Of a stretch of DNA of 64,000 bases, positions 34,353 through 45,722 are shown in pieces. Source of the DNA: Reticulitermes speratus (taxonomy: Eukaryota; Arthropoda; Insecta; Blattodea; Rhinotermitidae). Both the position numbers and the translations under genes were made by a program. The first letter of the stretch is position 1, and each line of letters opens with the position of its first letter. The stretch covers positions 23,690,679 to 23,754,678 of the forward strand of contig JAJKFL010000010.1 in the NCBI GenBank assembly GCA_021186555.1, in the 5' to 3' direction. Below the pieces are notes generated by a model. That model worked only from the letters and a program-made list of their open reading frames with translations. It made no database searches and was not told where the DNA came from.

Positions 34353-34620
34353 TTATGCAGTCGCTTATCAAATTTATCGTGCTAATAACAAAATATAAAT
34401 TGCATTTTTAACGTCTTGATGAATTTTCACGTTGGCCTAAAGCGGATCCCTTTCGACCTAACCTGGTAATAATTTTCCGTCAAGGGACAGAGGCACACAG
34501 TGTTTTAATGAGACCGTAGTAATGTTAGTTCCTGCTTTAGTATGCATAAATGTCTCCAGGCTGCCAAACGAACTGAGTGAACTTACATAACCAAAACACG
34601 TGTCAGTTTAGTGATAAACT

Positions 34621-35170
34621 TTATGTTATTTGTACCGTACATTTATGTTATTTGTACCGTACATTTATGTTATATGTACCGTACATTTATGTTATTTGTA
34701 CCGTACATTTATGTTATTTGTACCGTACATTTATGTTATTTGTACCGTACATTTATGTTATTTGTACCGTACATTTATGTTATTTGTACCGTACATTTAT
34801 GTTATTTGTACCGTACATTTATGTTATTTGTACCGTACATTTATGTTATTTGTACCGTACATTTATGTTATTTGTACCGTACATTTATGTTATTTGTACC
34901 GTACATTTATGTTATTTGTACCGTACATTTATGTTATTTGTACCGTACATTTATGTTATTTGTACCGTACATTTATATTATTTGTACCGTACATTTATGT
35001 TATTTGTACCGTACATTTATGTTATTTGTACCGTACATTTATGTTATTTGTACCGTACATTTATATTATTTGTACCGTACATTTATGTTATTTGTACCGT
35101 ACATTTATGTTATTTGTACCGTACATTTATGTTATTTGTACCGTACATTTATGTTATTTGTACCGTACAT
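34621..35170. repeat. 22-bp array
   Basis: About 25 copies of TTTATGTTATTTGTACCGTA + CA, nearly perfect (rare ATATTA and ATATG variants). All three plus-strand frames are open because the unit has no stop in any frame. The resulting YRTFMLFVPYIYVICTVHLC-type frames are by-products. Confidence 0.96.
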
Positions 35171-35250
35171 TTTCTTGATTATATAAAATCGTGTTCCGAC
35201 AAATGTACACCCTTTATTATCTGCTATTTAATACAGTTTGTATAAAAAAT

Positions 35251-35295
35251 AGTCCAACATGTTTCGGACTATGTTACAGTTCATCTTCAGGGACT
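35251..35295 (-). ncRNA. Candidate hammerhead ribozyme 5
   Basis: Minus strand: stem I AGUCC/GGACU, core CUGAAGA, unpaired U, stem II GAACU/AGUCC with one mismatch, GAA, palindromic ACAUGU, cleavage after GUU. The partner copy on the right arm (35438-35475, plus strand) has lost three core bases and stem I. Confidence 0.7.
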
Positions 35296-35570
35296 CAATG
35301 ATTTATTACACCGGCTATACATATATGTACTCGTTAAAATATGTAAGTTGGTTTGATAAAATGTCGCTAACTGTGTTGAGTTTTGTGGACACTGTATCAG
35401 CTGCTTCGTGTTCACCATTTGTTTGTTAGTGGTATACACTGATGAACTGTAACATAGTTCGAAACATGTTGGACTATTTATAATATAAACTGTATTAAAT
35501 AGCAGGTAATAAAGGATGTACATTTGTCGGATCACGATTTTATGTAATTTAGTGATAACTTGTACATGTG

Positions 35571-35704
35571 AATTCGAATTAATTTTGCTGTCCAAAGCAA
35601 TTGTCTCCATGTGAATAAAGGCATATTAAGGAGACAGAGTCAGGCAGGTGTGTTTATTGAACGACACTACTGACGTCTCACAGTAATGACGGGCTTCATA
35701 ATTT
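35571..35704. other. Short unique spacer
   Basis: Nothing recognised between the fold-back insertion and the next LINE fragment. Confidence 0.4.
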
Positions 35705-35950
35705 TTTTCTCCTCACCAAATATTATTTGGGCGATCAAATCAAGGAGGATGAGATGAGATGGGAATGTGGCATGCAGGGGTGAGAAGTACGTGCAGGGTT
35801 TTGATGGGAAAACACAAAAATACAAGACCTAGGTGTTGATGCGGAGGTAATATTAAAATGATCTTACGGAAATGGGATGTAGACGTGGATGGGATTTATG
35901 TGGCTGCGGGCAGGGTCAAGTGGTCTGCTGTTGTGAACACGGCAGTCATC
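35705..35950 (+). mobile_element. LINE family 2 fragment, 5' part (split)
   Basis: caccaaatattatttgggcg through ggtaatattaaaatgatctt follows the LINE tail, with several deletions. It stops near the codons for VVNAVMN, where a Penelope-like insertion begins. The rest of the tail is at 36604-36695. Confidence 0.75.
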
Positions 35951-36600
35951 TAATTAAATTGTTCATACATGACACCAAAAAGTGCACCTTTGATATACAC
36001 AAATACAGTCTTATATCACTGCTACATGTTTCGGCGTCACTTACGCCATCCTCAGGGAGTTCTAAACCAAGATTTAAAACTTACTACAATATAACACATT
36101 ACAAAAGTCGTTCATATTATATTACAGTGTTCTTGCAGCTAATGTGAACCACGTGGTTTTCACGAACTGTGATTAAAACAGTATTTGTAAAAGTCTAATA
36201 CATTAGAACAATATAACATGTATTGCGGTGTTTTCATTAAATACAGTTACAAAGCTGTACGTTGCTATGCTGTAGTTTATCTTTGTATACAGACATCCAA
36301 TTTATCTTCCATCCCTCATGGATCGTGTTCTGTAAGCATACGAACTGTACAAATTAAGATCGCAAATTACATAAGACGATGTCTTGAAGTGTGTTAAACA
36401 GAACACGTTTAACGTCAGTACTTACACTGTATGATGTGTAGTGAATTCCGTGTAGAGGGTCACTGTCACTATTTACACGGAAATGACGCCGAAACACGTA
36501 GCAGCGATATAAGACTGTATTTGTACATATCGTAGGTTATTTGTTCGTGTCATGTATGAACAATTTAATTCAATTAAAATTCACAGAATAAATAATGTCA
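35951..36600. mobile_element. Penelope-like fold-back inserted in a LINE
   Basis: The left arm (35951-36045) and right arm (36488-36587) are inverted copies (TTAAATTGTTCATACATGAC / GTCATGTATGAACAATTTAA). The centre of about 440 bp is AT-rich and non-coding. It splits a LINE family 2 copy, so it is younger than that LINE. Confidence 0.8.
36018..36060 (-). ncRNA. Candidate hammerhead ribozyme 6
   Basis: Minus strand: stem I ACUCC/GCAGU (one mismatch), core CUGAGGA, unpaired U, stem II GGCGU/ACGCC perfect, GAA, palindromic ACAUGU, cleavage after GUA. On the right arm only the 3' half survives (near 36490-36510). Confidence 0.65.
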
Positions 36601-36603
36601 AAA

Positions 36604-36695
36604 CGGTCCATAAAACGCGGGAATTTCTTGACTAGCTGAGGTACTGTTAGCTTCTCAAGAAGGACTATGTATGCTCCATGGAGTTAGTCAATTAA
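36604..36695 (+). mobile_element. LINE family 2 3' UTR remnant
   Basis: tccataaaacgcgggaattt, then cttgactagctgagg, then gttagcttctcaagaaggac: the 3' UTR that belongs to the fragment at 35705-35950. It ends with a single gttagt. Confidence 0.85.
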
Positions 36696-37055
36696 TTGGT
36701 TTAATAGCCGAGTTTTTACAGCGTTTAATGTTAGACTGATTAGCGAATATTTGAAAGGGTTTTATCCTAATTTGAGTTTTTATCCTGACATTTTTGTCAG
36801 AAAAGCCAAGTCACAAGGCAGACATTAGCACACCTTACCTCCAGAATGCTAATGGCGATAATACGTTGGACTTGTCTGCACAGGAAGTACTGTGTTTGGG
36901 CTGCGGTCAGGCTATTTAGCTTATCCTTCTCTCTGTTTAGGGAGTGACGGGATATTACCCTGAAATAGGCTACGGCCTCCTTTTTTCCAAATCAGTACCG
37001 ATTCACCATTTACGACTATTTTTCCCCTTCATTCGATGCTACGTAATTTGTGAAA
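36696..37055. other. Unique sequence
   Basis: A pyrimidine-rich stretch ending in TTTAG lies at 36921-36940, but no matching 5' splice site or conserved frame follows. No gene called. Confidence 0.4.
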
Positions 37056-37418
37056 CTGCTTTGTTCGTTTGTGTTCGTGTGTGTTCGTTTGTGTTCGTGT
37101 GTGTTCGTTTGTGTTCGTGTGTTTTCGTTTGTGTTCGTGTGTGTTCGTTTTTGTTCGTTTGTGTTCATTTGTGTTCGTTTGTGTTCGTGTGTGTTCGTTT
37201 GTGTTCGTGTGTGTTCGTTTGTGTTCGTGTGTTTTCGTTTGTGTTCGTTTGTGTTCGTGTGTGTTCGTTTGTGTTCGTTTGTGTTCGTGTGTGTTCGTTT
37301 GTTTTCGTTTGTGTTCATTTGTGTTCGTTTGTGTTCATGTGTGTTCGTTTGTGTTCGTGTGTATTCGTTTGTGTTCGTGTGTTTTCGTTTGTGTTCGTTT
37401 GTGTTCGTGTGTGTTCGA
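37056..37418. repeat. GTGTTCGTTT decamer array
   Basis: About 36 decamers, mostly alternating GTGTTCGTTT and GTGTTCGTGT (a 20-bp period), with TTTTCG and GTTCAT variants. It is open in all plus frames and one minus frame purely from composition. Confidence 0.95.
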
Positions 37419-37865
37419 CCGCAAGCGGTCTGTTCACTTTAAATTAATTAACTCATCTATTAAGGTGCTTATCTGTTCTAGACGTTTCCCCCAAGGTCTC
37501 TCCCTTTGTGGACGAAATCCCTTTTTGCAGACAGTTACAACGTGTGACATATCAATGCCGTTACGTTAAGCTTTATCGCGTTCTCTAGAGTGCGACTTTT
37601 CAAATAACATACAACATGACATATATTATTCAACGTACATTTTAAAGAATACTTTCCATTTCATAAAACAAAATCCGTGGTTTCCCATCCTGCGTTCCGA
37701 TTTTCATTTTGTCTAGCCCTGCATATATAATCATCCTAAAACCTGCTACCAAAATCTCAAACTCGTTTATTTTCTGATGAGATGCGGTTGCCATAGTCAT
37801 TTGTTATTGTACCTGGTGTATTTATTTATGGTTCATTTAACGACGCTGTCAGTAACTCGGACTTG
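37419..37865. other. Unique sequence
   Basis: Nothing supported. Confidence 0.4.
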
Positions 37866-38071
37866 GATATTTATGATGGACAAAGTGGTACTGGGACAAG
37901 TTTTTCCCCGAGTATTTCGGTTTTTCCCTGTCAATTTCATTCCACCGGGGCTCCGCTACAAGGAAAAAGGAAAAAACTAATCATGTTCGTCACAGGTTGC
38001 ACAATAAGCCTTAAGGCTGCAGTTCGTCAGTAGCATTTGCTGCGGGGCCCTTCACCAAAAAAAAAAAAAAC
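37866..38071 (+). mobile_element. SINE family B, 5'-truncated
   Basis: Begins within the body (tgatggacaaagtggtactg) and keeps the tail (cttaaggctgcagttcgtca ... gggcccttcacc) plus an A run of about 14. The tRNA-like head is missing. Confidence 0.85.
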
Positions 38072-38440
38072 TCGGATTTCGTCGCGTCGGATGTTGGGAT
38101 TACTTGTGACTGAGGAACTGGAAAGGATTTGAAAGGACAGGGCCGAGACGTGATATGTCGTTACATCTTGGCATTCGCCTGTAGTGACTCAGGGAAGTTA
38201 TGAAAATTCTCAGACGGGGTTATCTGCGTTTGAACCAGGGACCTCACGAATAAAAAGCAGAAATTTTGGACGCTTATTTGTGACGTTCTGTGGAAGAGCG
38301 TTGTAAAGTGAAGCAGGCATTAATCTACATATACGCCGACTGTTAGCATGGGCCATCGTACACTGTATGTACGTGCAGTGAGGTCTTGAGAAATGCTGCA
38401 TATGATATGTATCTTGTTTAGTGCGTCTAACGCAGAACCA
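38072..38440. other. Unique sequence
   Basis: An 88-codon minus-strand frame continues from the next array and has no feature. Nothing else seen. Confidence 0.4.
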
Positions 38441-38944
38441 GACAACCAAGTAGCAACAACAACCAAGTAGCAACAATCAAGTAGCAACAACAACCAAGTA
38501 GCAACAACAACCAAGTAGCAACAACAACCAAGTAGCAACAACAATCAAGTAGCAACAACAACCAAGTAGCAACAACAACCAAGTAGCAACAACAACCAAG
38601 TAGCAACAACAACCAAGTAGCAACAATCAAGTAGCAACAACAACCAAGTAGCAACAACAACCAAGTAGCAACAACAACCAAGTAGCAACAACAATCAAGT
38701 AGCAACAACAACCTAGTAGCAACAACCAAGTAGCAACAACAACCAAGTAGCAACAACAACCAAGTAGCAACAACAACCAAGTAGCAACAACAACCAAGTA
38801 GCAACAACAACCAAGTAGCAACAACAACCAAGTAGCAACAACAACCAAGTAGCAACAACAACCAAGTAGCAACAACAACCAAGTAGCAACAACAACCAAG
38901 TAGCAACAACAACCAAGTAGCAACAACAACCAAGTAGCAACACG
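38441..38944. repeat. 17-bp array
   Basis: About 29 copies of CAACCAAGTAGCAACAA, with some units shortened to 14 bp (loss of CAA). The minus strand is open in all frames (LLLGCCCYLVVVATW-like) because of composition. Confidence 0.95.
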
Positions 38945-39137
38945 ACACGCAAATAAATGTGCTGAAGGAATGAAGTCGTTATTTATCATTCATCTTTCTT
39001 CCATATGTGGCCCGTATACAGCCGTGGAACAGTATGGCAATTATTACACCCGCTCCTTGAGAGTGCAAAATTATTGGCGCATTTGTCAAATACACCATCG
39101 TGGGAACGCTATATTACGCTACCACAAGCTCTTGAAT

Positions 39138-39331
39138 TTTATATATATATACCGTGCATCCTAAAATTAATTAATTATTTCATTCCAACAAATGCCACTA
39201 CATATTTTAGTGTTTCTGTCTACATGTTTCGATTCCTGTGCCATCTCAGTGTGTCGTCGAGATTGCCAATCATATTAGCGACAAGAACACTAAAAAGTGT
39301 AGTGGATTTGTTGGAATAAAATTAATGAATT
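39138..39331. mobile_element. Small decayed Penelope-like fold-back with 12-bp target duplication
   Basis: AAGCTCTTGAAT occurs on both sides (39126-39137 and 39332-39343). Inverted arms ATTCCAACAAATGCCACTAC / GTAGTGGATTTGTTGGAAT. The ACATGTTTCG box is present, but the ribozyme core reads CUGAGA, with one base missing. Confidence 0.75.
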
Positions 39332-39566
39332 AAGCTCTTGAATGTTCTTTAAACAGCATGGATTGGAGATGGGAGCTCAAGACAGATACAGCAGTAGGCA
39401 AGTTTGAGATCCTTCACGCCGTCTCTAAAGCAGTTTCACTTTCCGTGGCTTAGTATAGCTATAAGCCAGCGCATATTCTTTCATATTAAAACACTTGCGG
39501 TCCGTCATTCGATACTCAGTTATAGAGAGAACGAAGTCTGACTGTTGTGTTTTCTGGTCATTGCAG

Positions 39567-39618
39567 GTTGTCTGTTCACGCAGCCTGTGCAGTGATCGCC
39601 TGGAATGGTGTTATGATG
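39567..39618 (+). CDS. Exon 1 (visible part) of an unrecognised multi-exon gene
   Basis: A 52-base internal exon between a good 3' splice site (tgttttctggtcattgcag) and a strong 5' splice site (GATG|GTGAGTACG). It enters in phase 0 and leaves after one base of a codon, encoding VVCSRSLCSDRLEWCYD. It joins in frame to the exons at 45597, 48469 and 54428: four exons with matching phases and no stop over 302 bases. I do not recognise the protein. The first part of the gene must lie upstream; no earlier exon was identified. Remarkably, the 3' end of this exon and its splice site form part of the unit of the 66-bp array that follows immediately. Because the exon is short, the individual call is less certain than the set. 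Confidence 0.6.
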
Positions 39619-42600
39619 GTGAGTACGTAAGGTGCATGACTGGGCTTTACTGCACGTTACAACCGCCTTAGTGTTATGATGGGAGTACGTAAGGTGCATT
39701 GACTGGCTTTACTGCACGTTACAACCGCCTTATAAGTGTTATGATGGTGAGTACGTAAGGTGCATTGACTGGGCTTTACTGCACGTTACAACCGCCTTAC
39801 AGTGTTATGATGGTGAGTACGTAAGGTGCATTGACTGGGCTTTACTGCACATTACAACCGCCTTATAGTGTTATGATGGTGAGTACGTAAGGTGCATTGA
39901 CTGGGCTTTACTGCACGTTACAACCGCCTTATAGTGTTATGATGGTGAGTACGTAAGGTGCATTGACTGGGCTTTACTGCACGTACAACGCCTAATGTTA
40001 TGATGGTGAGTCGTAAGTCATTGCTGCTTTACTGCCATACACCGCCTAAGTGTTATATGGTGAGTACGTAAGTCATTGACTGGGCTTACTGCACTTACAA
40101 CCGCCTTATAGTGTTATATGTGAGTACAAGTCATGACTGCTTTATGCACTTACAACCGCCTATAGTGTTATGATGGTGAGTACTAAGGTGCATTGAGGCT
40201 TTACTGCCTACAACCGCCTATAGTGTTTAGGTGTACGTAAGGGCATTGACTCTTTACTGCACTACAACCGCCTATAGTGTTATGATGTGAGTACTAATGC
40301 ATGACTGGCTTTACTGCACATTCAACCGCCTTATAGTGTTATGATGGGAGTACGTAAGGTGCATTGACTGGGCTTTACTGCACTTACAACGCCTTATAGT
40401 GTTATGATGGTGAGTACGTAAGGTGCATTGACTGGCTTTACTGCACATTACAACGCCTTATATGTTATGATGGTGAGTACTAGGTGCATTGACTGGGCTT
40501 TACTGCACATTACAACCGCCTATAGTGTTTGATGGTGAGTACGTAAGGTGCATTGACGGGCTTACTGCACATTACAACCGCCTTAAGTGTTATGATGGTG
40601 AGTACGTAAGGTGCATTGACTGGGCTTTACTGCACATTACAACCGCCTTAAGTGTTATGATGGTGAGTACGTAAGGTGCATTGACTGGGCTTTACTGCAC
40701 GTTACAACCGCCTTATAGTGTTATGATGGTGATACGTAAGGTGCATTGACTGGCTTTACTGCACATTACAACCGCCTTAAGTGTTATGATGGTGAGTACG
40801 TAAGGTGCATTGACTGGGCTTTACTGCACTTACAACCGCCTTACAGTGTTATGATGGTGAGTACGTAAGGTGCATTGACTGGGCTTTACTGCACTTACAA
40901 CCGCCTTATAGTGTTATGATGGTGAGTACGTAAGGTGCATTGACTGGGCTTTACTGCACTTACAACCGCCTTAAGTGTTATGATGGTGAGTACGTAAGGT
41001 GCATTGACTGGCTTTACTGCACATTACAACCGCCTTAAGTGTTATGATGGTGAGTACGTAAGGTGCATTGACTGGCTTTACTGCACATTACAACCGCCTT
41101 AAGTGTTATGATGGTGAGTACGTAAGGTGCATTGACTGGGCTTTACTGCACTTACAACCGCCTTATAGTGTTATGATGGTGAGTACGTAAGGTGCATTGA
41201 CTGGGCTTTACTGCACATTACAACCGCCTTATAGTGTTATGATGGTGAGTACGTAAGGTGCATTGACTGGGCTTTACTGCACATTACAACCGCCTTAAGT
41301 GTTATGATGGTGAGTACGTAAGGTGCATTGACTGGGCTTTACTGCACTTACAACCGCCTTATAGTGTTATGATGGTGAGTACGTAAGGTGCATTGACTGG
41401 GCTTTACTGCACTTACAACCGCCTTATAGTGTTATGATGGTGAGTACGTAAGGTGCATTGACTGGGCTTTACTGCACATTACAACCGCCTTATAGTGTTA
41501 TGATGGTGAGTACGTAAGGTGCATTGACTGGGCTTTACTGCACATTACAACCGCCTTATAGTGTTATGATGGTGAGTACGTAAGGTGCATTGACTGGGCT
41601 TTACTGCACATTACAACCGCCTTATAGTGTTATGATGGTGAGTACGTAAGGTGCATTGACTGGGCTTTACTGCACATTACAACCGCCTTACAGTGTTATG
41701 ATGGTGAGTACGTAAGGTGCATTGACTGGGCTTTACTGCACATTACAACGCCTTATAGTGTTATGATGGTGAGTACGTAAGGTGCATTGACTGGGCTTTA
41801 CTGCACATTACAACCGCCTTATAGTGTTATGATGGTGAGTACGTAAGGTGCATTGACTGGGCTTTACTGCACATTACAACCGCCTTAAGTGTTATGATGG
41901 TGAGTACGTAAGGTGCATTGACTGGGCTTTACTGCACATTACAACCGCCTTATAGTGTTATGATGGTGAGTACGTAAGGTGCATTGACTGGGCTTTACTG
42001 CACATTACAACCGCCTTATAGTGTTATGATGGTGAGTACGTAAGGTGCATTGACTGGGCTTTACTGCACATTACAACCGCCTTACAGTGTTATGATGGTG
42101 AGTACGTAAGGTGCATTGACTGGGCTTTACTGCACATTACAACGGCCTTATAGTGTTATGATGGTGAGTACGTAAGGTGCATTGACTGGGCTTTACTGCA
42201 CATTACAACCGCCTTATAGTGTTATGATGGTGAGTACGTAAGGTGCATTGACTGGGCTTTACTGCACATTACAACCGCCTTATAGTGTTATGATGGTGAG
42301 TACGTAAGGTGCATTGACTGGGCTTTACTGCACATTACAACCGCCTTATAGTGTTATGATGGTGAGTACGTAAGGTGCATTGACTGGGCTTTACTGCACA
42401 TTACAACCGCCTTATAGTGTTATGATGGTGAGTACGTAAGGTGCATTGACTGGGCTTTACTGCACATTACAACCGCCTTACAGTGTTATGATGGTGAGTA
42501 CGTAAGGTGCATTGACTGGGCTTTACTGCACATTACAACGGCCTTATAGTGTTATGATGGTGAGTACGTAAGGTGCATTGACTGGGCTTTACTGCACATT

Positions 42601-43078
42601 ACAACCGCCTTATAGTGTTATGATGGTGAGTACGTAAGGTGCATTGACTGGGCTTTACTGCACATTACAACCGCCTTACAGTGTTATGATGGTGAGTACG
42701 TAAGGTGCATTGACTGGGCTTTACTGCACATTACAACGGCCTTATAGTGTTATGATGGTGAGTACGTAAGGTGCATTGACTGGGCTTTACTGCACATTAC
42801 AACCGCCTTATAGTGTTATGATGGTGAGTACGTAAGGTGCATTGACTGGGCTTTACTGCACATTACAACCGCCTTATAGTGTTATGATGGTGAGTACGTA
42901 AGGTGCATTGACTGGGCTTTACTGCACATTACAACCGCCTTATAGTGTTATGATGGTGAGTACGTAAGGTGCATTGACTGGGCTTTACTGCACATTACAA
43001 CCGCCTTATAGTGTTATGATGGTGAGTACGTAAGGTGCATTGACTGGGCTTTACTGCACATTACAACCGCCTTATAGT
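39605..43078 (+). repeat. 66-bp array built on an exon's 5' splice site (~53 copies)
   Basis: The unit contains GTGTTATGATGGTGAGTACG then taaggtgcattgactgggct and ttactgcacattacaaccgc. The first 14 bases (39605-39618) are the end of exon 1, and GTGAGTACG is its splice donor; every later copy repeats both. The majority unit is 66 bp. Minor variants are cttaTAgtg/cttaCAgtg/cttaagtg and cacGtt/cacAtt/cactt. Near the right end a block of several units recurs (ccttacag ... aacggcc at about 42070, 42480 and 42680), so duplication in larger blocks continues. The stretch 39985-40310 has many deletions only. Confidence 0.97.
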
Positions 43079-43144
43079 GCACCTCACCCCACTCTAGGAC
43101 TTACAATGCCTATCAACATATTTTACTTTACATAATACGTATTT

Positions 43145-43395
43145 TCGACTCGCTACGAGCTGGACGGTCCGGGGATCGAATCCCGGTGGGGGCGAGATTT
43201 TCCACACCCGTCCAGACCGGCCCTGGGGCCCACCCAGCCTCCTATAAAATGGGTACAGGGTCTCTTTCCTGGGGGTAAAGCGGCCGGGGCGTGGAGTTGA
43301 CTACCCACCCTCTTCTAGTGCCAGGGTTAAAGAAAGAGTAGAGCTATCTCTCTGCTCCCCCTCTGGGCCTTCATGGCTTGTTGTAGGGTAATCTT
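43145..43395 (+). mobile_element. SINE family A, 5'-truncated
   Basis: Starts at gactcgctacgagctggacg with B box GGGATCGAATCCC. Body and tail (gggccttcatggcttgttgt) are intact. The A box is missing. Confidence 0.88.
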
Positions 43396-43565
43396 AATAA
43401 GCGGTTTTTGTGACTGAGCGAGTGTCTGAGCTTTGCCATGGTTGCCTGTCAATTTTCGATGGTTATTGCTTTGCCATTCTTACAAAAAAAAAAAGCTACT
43501 TTGTGGGTGAAGTCACAATTCGTGTTCGTTTGGGAACTGGGTTTACATTATTAAGATATAATTTG

Positions 43566-43851
43566 GGCCGTGCCATGGCTCAGCGGTTAATTGCCGGCCT
43601 CCCACCGCGGAGACCCGGGTTCTATCCCGGGTTGGTCCATGTGGGATTTGTGGTGGACAAAGTGGCACTGGGACAGGTTTTTCCCCGAGTACTTCGGTTT
43701 TCCCCTGTCAATTTCATTCCACCGGTGCTTCATTAAAATGGAAAAGCAGAAAAAAACACCTAATGATCTTTATCACAGTGTTGCACAATAAGCCTTAAGG
43801 CTGCGGTGCGTCCGTAGCATCTGCTGCGGGACCCTTCACCACAAAAAGAAA
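43566..43851 (+). mobile_element. SINE family B, full length
   Basis: Head GGGCCGTGCCATGGCTCAGC, B box GGGTTCTATCCCG (one change from consensus), body and tail complete, ending in A-rich sequence. Flanking aagatataattt (43554) and aagatagatttt (about 43852) may be a diverged target duplication. Confidence 0.9.
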
Positions 43852-44003
43852 AAAGATAGATTTTCGTTTGTGAGTGGCGTCGGACCGGTTTTCATGGTTT
43901 TCAGTACTAATTTAAAAAAATAACTTTATGATTTATTCGCTTAAAGGTTATATAAACTCGACAACAATAAATAATTAATATTACAGAATTTGTAACTGAG
44001 GGA

Positions 44004-44488
44004 TTGTTAATACACAATACAAATATTGTTAATACACAATACAAATATTGTTAATACACAATACAAATATTGTTAATACACAATACAAATATTGTTAATA
44101 CACAATACAAATATTGTTAATACACAATACAAATATTGTTAATACACAATACAAATATTGTTAATACACAATACAAATATTGTTAATACACAATACAAAT
44201 ATTGTTAATACACAATACAAATATTGTTAATACACAATACAAATATTGTTAATACACAATACAAATATTGTTAATACACAATACAAATATTGTTAATACA
44301 CAATACAAATATTGTTAGTACACAATACAAATATTGTAAATACAAAATACAAATATTGTTAATACACAATACAAATATTGTTAATACACAATACAAATAT
44401 TGTTAATACACAATACAAATATTGTTAATACACAATACAAATATTGTTAATACACAATACAAATATTGTTAATACACAATACAAATAT
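44004..44488. repeat. 22-bp array
   Basis: About 22 copies of ATTGTTAATACACAATACAA + AT, almost perfect. One unit has ttaGta, and the next has tgtAaatacAaaat. The unit contains the near-palindrome TATTGTTAATACACAATA, so single strands could fold. Confidence 0.96.
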
Positions 44489-45596
44489 TACGGACACCTG
44501 TGACTATCGCTGTACAGTAGCACCATCCAGCTTAGAGTCCGAAGTGTCTGAGCAGCTTTATCACCCTGCGTGTTGTGAGCGACATCTACCGTGAAAACTG
44601 AGAACTTGTCCTTTTCGACGAAACTTTTTTCGGTGCCGTAGGTTACGTTTTGTCAAACGAGACGGTGGATGCAGACGTGGGGTTTCGAGGGTACGTGAAG
44701 GCGAGGATGTGGCCTGTTGAAGGTGCGACGTTGGCATGTCGCTGCAGAGATTGAGAGTAGTTACGGAAAGCAAGTCAGTCAGGGCGGCTGCTCTGTGGCA
44801 GAAACTTGAACCTGTGTCGTACCGAGTTTGAACAGAAGTGCAAAGGCCTTCCTTGACAGCTAAAGTTTTCGGTCAGAACATTTCGAAATATCTCTCCCGA
44901 CATGCATGTGGTTGACTTCAGTTGTTCACCAACAAGCAATTTTTCGGCGCGTCCGCAAAATTGCGGACAAGAACTATTAGCTTCGTCATGTCTGTCTGTC
45001 TGTCCGTCCAAATGGAACAATTCGCCTTCCACTGTACGGATTTTCATGAAATTTGATATTTGAGCATTTTTCTACACTCTGTAGAGAAAATTAAATTTTC
45101 GTTAAAATCCGACAAGAATAACGGGTACTTTACACGAAGACCTATGTACATTTATGATAATATCTCGCTGAATTCTTCTTAGAATGAGAAATGTTTCAGA
45201 CAAACGTTGTAGACAAAATCAAAACACACATTTTATGTTCAATAACATTTTTTCCAAAAATCATGCCGTTTATGAGATAATGTGCAAAAATATGGTAGAG
45301 CCAGACAGGCCAAAATTACATTATAATACGGCGCATGCGCATTGCATTCTGGATAATTAAGGCTACAGACACGCTCAGAATATGTAATACTTCTTTGGTT
45401 TTCCACGGTTACGCGAACGCGCCTCAATGTCACGTTTATACGTAAATTGCCTGTCTTGTTATGTTTTCCCTTGTATGGATTTAGGAATACGGAACTGATC
45501 TATAGGGTTGAATTAATGTGCTATAGGTAACAACATTTCATTTCACAGAAGTGTTTCGTGCCATGTCTTGCAGTGCGTCTGTTTTCTCTCTTTCAG
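44489..45596. other. Intronic sequence without supported gene
   Basis: Overlapping minus-strand frames (44561-45047, 45239-45433) have no features. TGTC run near 44990. The segment near 45030 resembles part of 33.0-33.3 kb (gattttcatgaaattt). It lies in the intron between exons 1 and 2. Confidence 0.45.
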
Positions 45597-45657
45597 ATTA
45601 TGCATTCGGTCGCTGTCTGCAGATCTACTCCAGCGCGGGCAGTGACGACAAATATAG
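45597..45657 (+). CDS. Exon 2 of the unrecognised multi-exon gene
   Basis: A 61-base exon between a pyrimidine-rich acceptor (gcgtctgttttctctctttcag) and the donor ATAG|GTAAGTG, close to the ideal consensus. It completes an Asp codon started in exon 1 and then reads YAFGRCLQIYSSAGSDDKY. It leaves after two bases of an Arg codon that exon 3 completes. There is no stop. The donor and acceptor quality, together with phase agreement on both sides, is the evidence; I found no domain. It is separated from exon 1 by about 6 kb of intron, mostly the 66-bp array, and from exon 3 by about 2.8 kb. Confidence 0.75.
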
Positions 45658-45722
45658 GTAAGTGTCTGGTACAAAATATTCATAAATAGACGAATATATG
45701 ACGTCACATGTCACATTATATC

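Larger units (their letters stand above)
34607..35560. mobile_element. Penelope-like fold-back insertion with terminal 22-bp array
   Basis: Direct repeats tttagtgataaact (34607-34620) and tttagtgataact (35548-35560), differing by one base, bracket the insertion. Inside, from left: a 22-bp array, a left arm (about 35176-35295), a 140-bp centre and an inverted right arm (about 35433-35547). The arms share gacaaatgtacaccctttat-type sequence and the GTCCAACATGTTTCG end. The left arm keeps a hammerhead; the right arm's is damaged. Confidence 0.75.

Noticed and set aside
34577-35245. Three overlapping frames of 180-222 codons with hydrophobic repeats resembling membrane segments
   Set aside because: The 22-bp unit has no stop in any plus frame; all three frames give the same peptide string.
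36921-37035. Possible exon after the acceptor-like ttatccttctctctgtttag
   Set aside because: No downstream 5' splice site of quality and no phase match to exon 1 could be established.
36944-37569. Cysteine/valine/phenylalanine-rich frames of 100-167 codons
   Set aside because: By-product of the decamer array; open on both strands.
38320-38989. Minus-strand leucine/cysteine-rich frames up to 173 codons
   Set aside because: Composition of the 17-bp array; adjacent frames read the same peptide.
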